Assembly: GCA_028275005.1 (NCBI GenBank)
Contig: JAQCNN010000036.1
Location: 1 to 9,564, forward strand
DNA length: 9,564 nucleotides
Source: Salinirussus sp.
GTDB lineage: Archaea; Halobacteriota; Halobacteria; Halobacteriales; Haloarculaceae
Direction: 5' to 3'
This document shows positions 6,211-9,564 of this stretch, in pieces (position 1 is the stretch's first letter; every line of letters starts with the position of its first letter). The notes beneath the pieces were generated by a model. The model was given only the letters and a program-made list of their open reading frames with translations, ran no database searches and had not been told where the DNA came from. Both the position numbers and the translations under genes were made by a program.

Positions 6211-6318
6211 GTGCGACCAGACGAACTGCGACGAGCGTTGCCGTCGTCCGGGTGCCCGAGTGAGCGACGGTCGAACCGGCGGCGTGGCCCGAGCCACGCG
6301 CCGACGACCCCGTTATGA
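6211..6318 (+). CDS. Possible 35-residue leader ORF overlapping the kinase start (doubtful)
   Basis: GTG at 6211, about 8 nt after the predicted transcription start, running to TGA at 6316-6318. The stop overlaps the kinase ATG at 6315 in an ATGA junction, the classic geometry of translational coupling. The product starts MRPDELRRALPSSG but then becomes very basic and proline/serine-rich, unlike haloarchaeal proteins, so it may be a leader peptide or chance. No family is recognised. Confidence 0.3.
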   Translation: MRPDELRRALPSSGCPSERRSNRRRGPSHAPTTPL

Positions 6319-7328
6319 GCGCGCTCGCGGCGTACCCGGACCCGGTGGTGTTCTGTGAGACAGCCGACGGCTCGGTTCGCGTGACCGCGGTCAACGATTC
6401 GTTTCACGACTACTTCGAGGCGGACCCGGCGGGTGAGCGGCTGTCGGCCTGGCTCGACCGCGTCTTCGAGACCGGCGACACCACCGTCGAGGAGGTTCTG
6501 ACCGCACTCCGCGACACGGGCGAGTTTGGCTGTCACGTGGCGTGTGCGGCCGATACGTCGGTCGGGCCGTCGTTTGCGACGACCCACCAGTTCAGGCTTC
6601 GTGTCCTGCGGGAGACCGGCAGCGTCGACGCGAGCGAGGCGCTCGTGCTCACACCCGTCTGGGAGGTGACGTCGAGCCCGATGCCGACGGAGCGGGTGGC
6701 GAGCATCCTGAGCCACGACCTCCGGAACCCCTTGGACGTCGCGAAGGCCCACAGGGAGGCCGCGGCCGAGACCGGCGGTGACGAACACTTCGAGCAGATC
6801 GCACAGGCACACAACCGAATGGAACGGATCATCCAGGACGTGCTGACGCTCGCCCGCGGGGAGTCCGCGATCAGTCCGACGGAGACCGTCGACGTCGGGA
6901 CGGTCGCCAGCCAGGCCTGGGGGATGGTGGACACCAGACACGCGGGCCTCACAGTCGAGGACGGGACGCCGGAGCTGACCGCCGACCGCGGCCGGCTGGA
7001 GCGGCTCTTCGAGAATCTCTTTCGCAACAGTATCGAGCACGGACACGACGGCCACGGCCGGGGCCGTGACGATGTGGAGCTCACCGTCACCGTCGGCCCC
7101 CTCGACGGCGGATTCTACGTGGCCGACGACGGCGCCGGCCTTCCGACGGTGAGCGACGAGGAGCTCTTTACCGTCGGCTTCTCCTCGACCGACGGCGGGA
7201 AGGGGCTCGGACTCGCCATCGTCGACCGTATCGCCAGCGCACACGGCCTCGAGGTCACCGCGGGGGAGAGTCAGCCCGGTGGCGCGCGCTTCGAGTTCCG
7301 GCGTGACCCGGCCACCGACCACCTGTGA
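6315..7328 (+). CDS. PAS-domain sensor histidine kinase
   Basis: 337 residues. An N-terminal PAS-like domain (about 4-115) opens with YPDPVVFCETADGSVRVTAV. The HisKA helix pair follows, with phospho-acceptor H134 in SHDLRNPL, then a HATPase_c domain with N-box ENLFRNSIEH (233-242), G1 box DDGAG (271-275), an FTVGFSS F-box region and G2 box GKGLGLAIV (295-303). All catalytic motifs are intact. There are no transmembrane segments, so it should sense a cytoplasmic signal; the PAS ligand cannot be told. There is no receiver domain, so phosphate must go to a separate protein. Its stop is 7 bp before the BAT-type regulator, hence one operon. The start is the first ATG consistent with the PAS fold; there is no Shine-Dalgarno site, and a short ORF overlaps it (6211-6318). 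The nearest receiver is the HalX protein at 8882-9478. Confidence 0.94.
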   Translation: MSALAAYPDPVVFCETADGSVRVTAVNDSFHDYFEADPAGERLSAWLDRVFETGDTTVEEVLTALRDTGEFGCHVACAADTSVGPSFATTHQFRLRVLRETGSVDASEALVLTPVWEVTSSPMPTERVASILSHDLRNPLDVAKAHREAAAETGGDEHFEQIAQAHNRMERIIQDVLTLARGESAISPTETVDVGTVASQAWGMVDTRHAGLTVEDGTPELTADRGRLERLFENLFRNSIEHGHDGHGRGRDDVELTVTVGPLDGGFYVADDGAGLPTVSDEELFTVGFSSTDGGKGLGLAIVDRIASAHGLEVTAGESQPGGARFEFRRDPATDHL

Positions 7329-7335
7329 CCCGACG

Positions 7336-8865
7336 ATGAACGAGACGCTGGAGCGGGCGCCGGTCGGTGTGCTCCTGACAGACGCAGACGGTGTGGTCGA
7401 GCACGCTAACGAGCGCGCCCGGACGCTGCTGGAGGTGACAGACGGGTCGCTGACCGGCGCGGCGCTCGCGGAGGTGTACCCACGCTCCGCCGAGGAGACG
7501 CTGCGGACCGCCTTCGAGCAGACACCCGTCGCGGAACGCTCCTTCGAGGAGTACTACCCGCGGCTCGAGCGGTGGCTCGCCGTCGATATCGTCCGGACGG
7601 ACCGGCCGGTGGTCTACCTCGACGACGTCACACCGGCCTACCGGCGAGCCCAGGAACTCGACACCCTCGAGAGCCGTCTCGACCGGCTCCGCCGGATCGA
7701 CGCGCTGGTCACCGACGTGCTCACGGGGGTGATGGACGCCACCGACGGCGACGAGGTGGCCGAGTTGGTCTGCCGGGAGCTCGGGACCACCGACCTCTAC
7801 GCGTTCACCTGGGCCGGGGAGCGCAGCGTCGACGACGACGGGCTCCGGTTCGTCGCCGCGGCCGGCGAGGCCCCGGACCTGCGAACCGAACTAGAGCGAC
7901 AGCTGGACGGGTCGACGACGCTCCCGGAGGAGCGGGCGGTCGCCTCCGGCGAGTCGGTGTTCGTCGACAACATCGCGAGCGCCGACACACTCCCGGACGC
8001 GCTCCGGGTGGCGGCGTTCGGGAGCGGTCTGCAGTCCTACGGCGCGATCCCACTGGCCGGTGACGACGTCCCCTACGGCGTGCTGTGTGTCTACTCGGAC
8101 CGCGAGGACGGGTTCAGCCAGCAGGAACGCGAGAGCCTGCGCACGCTCGGGGAGATCGGCGGGTTCGCCATCGGCGCGATGCGCCGGGAGACACTGCTTG
8201 CCGCCGACACCGTGACCCGGCTCGAACTCCGGGTGGAGGACCCCGCGGTCCCGTTCGACCCGTCGGCGCCGGTCAGCCTCGCCGGGAGCGTCCAGCGCGA
8301 CGACGACGCGGCCGTCTACTACGTCCGGACGCCCGCCGACGACACGCCCGTCTCGGAGGGCCACGACTGTGTCGCGCAGGTCCGGGAGGTGGAGTCGGGT
8401 GAGGCGGCGCTGTACGAGGTGACCGTCCAGGGGCAGACACCGCTGGTCGTCGCCCGCTCGTGGGGCGGGACCGTCCACACCGCCGAGTACACCGCCGGGG
8501 GCGTCCAGTTGACACTCGACCTCCCCAGGCGTGACGACCTCCGCCCGTTCGTGGAGACGCTGCGCGCCGAGTTCGAGACGGTGTCGGTGCGCTCGAAGGC
8601 GGAGACACGGTACCAGCCGGCCACCGCCGAGCGGTTCCGGACCGCCCTGGCCGAGCGGCTGACCGAGCGCCAGGAGACGGTGCTCCGGACGGCCGACCTC
8701 GCCGACTACTTCCAGTCACCGCGTGGCAGCAGCGCCGAGGAACTCGCCGACGCACTCGACATCACGGGGCCAACGGTGTTGTACCACCTCCGGCGGGCCC
8801 AGCAGAAGCTGGTCGACGCGTTTTTCGACTCACAGGGGCCGCGGCCACGCGACGACCGCGGGTAG
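7336..8865 (+). CDS. Bacterio-opsin activator-like transcriptional regulator (PAS-GAF-BAT-HTH_10)
   Basis: 509 residues. Layout: PAS-like sensor domain (about 1-95, beginning ERAPVGVLLTDADGVVEHAN), a helical linker likely coiled coil (about 102-130, TLESRLDRLRRIDAL), a GAF domain (about 130-285), the BAT-specific region (about 290-440), and a C-terminal HTH_10 DNA-binding domain (442-497) with LTERQETVLRTADLADYF and a recognition region around ITGPTVLYHLRRAQQKL. This is the architecture of haloarchaeal Bat-type regulators, which sense light, oxygen, redox or unknown ligands and bind promoters directly. No opsin or carotenoid gene is in the window, so the Bat name reflects architecture, not target. 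The ATG at 7336 lies 7 bp after the kinase stop; an in-frame start at 7279 would overlap the kinase by 50 bp and adds non-PAS sequence. The protein has no receiver domain, so phosphorylation by the kinase is not expected. Confidence 0.95.
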   Translation: MNETLERAPVGVLLTDADGVVEHANERARTLLEVTDGSLTGAALAEVYPRSAEETLRTAFEQTPVAERSFEEYYPRLERWLAVDIVRTDRPVVYLDDVTPAYRRAQELDTLESRLDRLRRIDALVTDVLTGVMDATDGDEVAELVCRELGTTDLYAFTWAGERSVDDDGLRFVAAAGEAPDLRTELERQLDGSTTLPEERAVASGESVFVDNIASADTLPDALRVAAFGSGLQSYGAIPLAGDDVPYGVLCVYSDREDGFSQQERESLRTLGEIGGFAIGAMRRETLLAADTVTRLELRVEDPAVPFDPSAPVSLAGSVQRDDDAAVYYVRTPADDTPVSEGHDCVAQVREVESGEAALYEVTVQGQTPLVVARSWGGTVHTAEYTAGGVQLTLDLPRRDDLRPFVETLRAEFETVSVRSKAETRYQPATAERFRTALAERLTERQETVLRTADLADYFQSPRGSSAEELADALDITGPTVLYHLRRAQQKLVDAFFDSQGPRPRDDRG

Positions 8866-8881
8866 CGTGGTCGTCGCGGGC

Positions 8882-9478
8882 TCACTGGCCCTCCCTGGCG
8901 ACGGCGGCAAACCCCTCGAGGACGTCGTCGGCCTCGGACCGGGGGAGGAGGCGCTCGATGCGGTCCCGAAGCTGTGTGACGGTCCCTTCGACGTCCGCGA
9001 GCCGGTCGTGGCGTGCGGTCTCGTCGGGCTGGAGTTCCGCCCGGAGCACCTCCCGTTTCGACGCGGCCTCGAAGTACTCGCCGAGGAGCTGGTAGGCGAG
9101 TATCTCACACTGCTGTTCGACGACCGTGTGGACGTCCGCGCGGTCGACGGGCTTGCAGAGGTAGTCGTCGAACGGCAGGTCGAGGATGTCGAGTTCGGGG
9201 TCGATGGCCGTCACCATCACCACACGCGTCCGGAGTGGCTGTTCGCGGATGTTCGTGAGGACCTCGTCGCCGGAGAGCCCCGGCATGTGCCGGTCGAGGA
9301 GGACGATATCGGGCGTCGGTTCGTCGGCGGCCTCGACGTACTCGAGGGCCTCGGCACCGCTGTACGCCACCGCAACGGTGCCGACGTCGCGGAGGCGAAG
9401 CGCGTACGCGTCGGCGACTTCCTTCTCGTCGTCGACCATGAGGACCTGGGGCTCACCCCCGGAGCCGTCTGGGGACAT
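8882..9478 (-). CDS. HalX-domain response regulator
   Basis: 198 residues from the ATG at 9478. The receiver domain (about 10-115) has the acidic pair D16/D17 in VLMVDDE, phospho-acceptor D62 in VLLDRHMPG, T90 in VMVTA, and K109 in YLCKPVD, so it is complete. The rest (about 115-190) is a HalX domain: charged helices including YQLLGEYFEAASKREVL and RLADVEGTVTQLRDRIERL, probably coiled coil. HalX is found almost only in haloarchaea, its role is unknown, and no DNA-binding domain is visible. An in-frame GTG at 9484 would add two residues; the later methionine at 9439 would delete the first strand of the receiver fold. It converges on the BAT-type regulator with a 16-bp gap. It is a plausible partner of the PAS kinase by proximity, although it is on the opposite strand with its own promoter. 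Confidence 0.94.
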   Translation of the reverse strand: MSPDGSGGEPQVLMVDDEKEVADAYALRLRDVGTVAVAYSGAEALEYVEAADEPTPDIVLLDRHMPGLSGDEVLTNIREQPLRTRVVMVTAIDPELDILDLPFDDYLCKPVDRADVHTVVEQQCEILAYQLLGEYFEAASKREVLRAELQPDETARHDRLADVEGTVTQLRDRIERLLPRSEADDVLEGFAAVAREGQ

Positions 9479-9486
9479 ACACACAG

Positions 9487-9496
9487 GTTATACGAC
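9487..9496. promoter_or_regulatory. TATA-like element upstream of the HalX regulator
   Basis: GGTTATACGA (minus: TCGTATAACC). It lies only about 13 nt from the ATG at 9478, too close to drive a leaderless transcript from that codon. It may instead serve a rightward gene beyond the window, or the HalX mRNA may start differently. A weaker element around 9503-9509 (GATTCAC on the minus strand) has the right 28-nt spacing. Confidence 0.3.
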
Positions 9497-9564
9497 CAGC
9501 GTTGTGAATCGTGTGGTCGGCTCACCGGGTGACGGGCGGCCACGTGCGGTCGATAGCCGGGGGT

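Noticed and set aside
6165..7322. Long minus-strand open frame opposite the histidine kinase
   Set aside because: The plus strand encodes all kinase boxes; the antisense product is basic and resembles no protein family.
9511..9564. Plus-strand frame from GTG at 9511, open to the window end
   Set aside because: Only 18 codons are visible with no recognisable start context, so a gene cannot be supported.

Overview
The window looks like chromosomal DNA from a haloarchaeon (class Halobacteria). It is visibly very GC-rich and its proteins are acidic, with many D and E and few K. Promoters are short archaeal TATA elements about 25-33 nt before start codons, so many transcripts are leaderless. It also encodes families typical of this group: a bacterio-opsin-activator-type HTH_10 regulator, a HalX response regulator, a DUF5518-like membrane protein and a PAS histidine kinase. 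I cannot name the genus from the sequence.

Layout, left to right. (1) 1-764, minus strand: an acetamidase/formamidase cut at its C-terminus by the window edge. (2) 765-983: a divergent promoter region with a tandem G-rich repeat next to a clear TATA box. (3) 984-2309, plus: a complete cytochrome P450. (4) 2310-2414: a short convergent gap. (5) 2415-5458, minus: three genes, read right to left. They are a secreted or anchored LolA-like protein with many N-glycosylation sequons, then, behind its own promoter, a five-helix DUF5518-like membrane protein and a metallo-beta-lactamase-fold hydrolase. (6) 5459-6314: a roughly 850-bp control region. It holds three TATA-like promoters, a 30-residue membrane peptide gene (5981-6073, minus) and two doubtful short leader ORFs. 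(7) 6315-8865, plus: a two-gene signalling operon, PAS histidine kinase then PAS-GAF-BAT-HTH_10 regulator, 7 bp apart. (8) 8882-9478, minus: a HalX response regulator converging on that operon with a 16-bp gap. (9) 9479-9564: upstream DNA of the response regulator.

The right third is a compact sensory cluster. A kinase with no receiver domain is cotranscribed with a one-component-style transcription regulator, and a receiver-HalX protein lies tail to tail. Kinase-to-HalX phosphotransfer is a natural guess but is not shown by the sequence. The left third pairs an amidase and a P450 around a shared promoter region; a common substrate is possible but unproven. The middle operon is envelope-related plus a hydrolase of unknown substrate.

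No tRNA, rRNA, CRISPR array, insertion sequence or integrase was seen. I found no clear case for a wholly new system. The points most worth following are the two-promoter/small-ORF region at 5459-6314, the 30-residue membrane peptide, the densely glycosylatable LolA-like protein, and the repeats near the TATA boxes.
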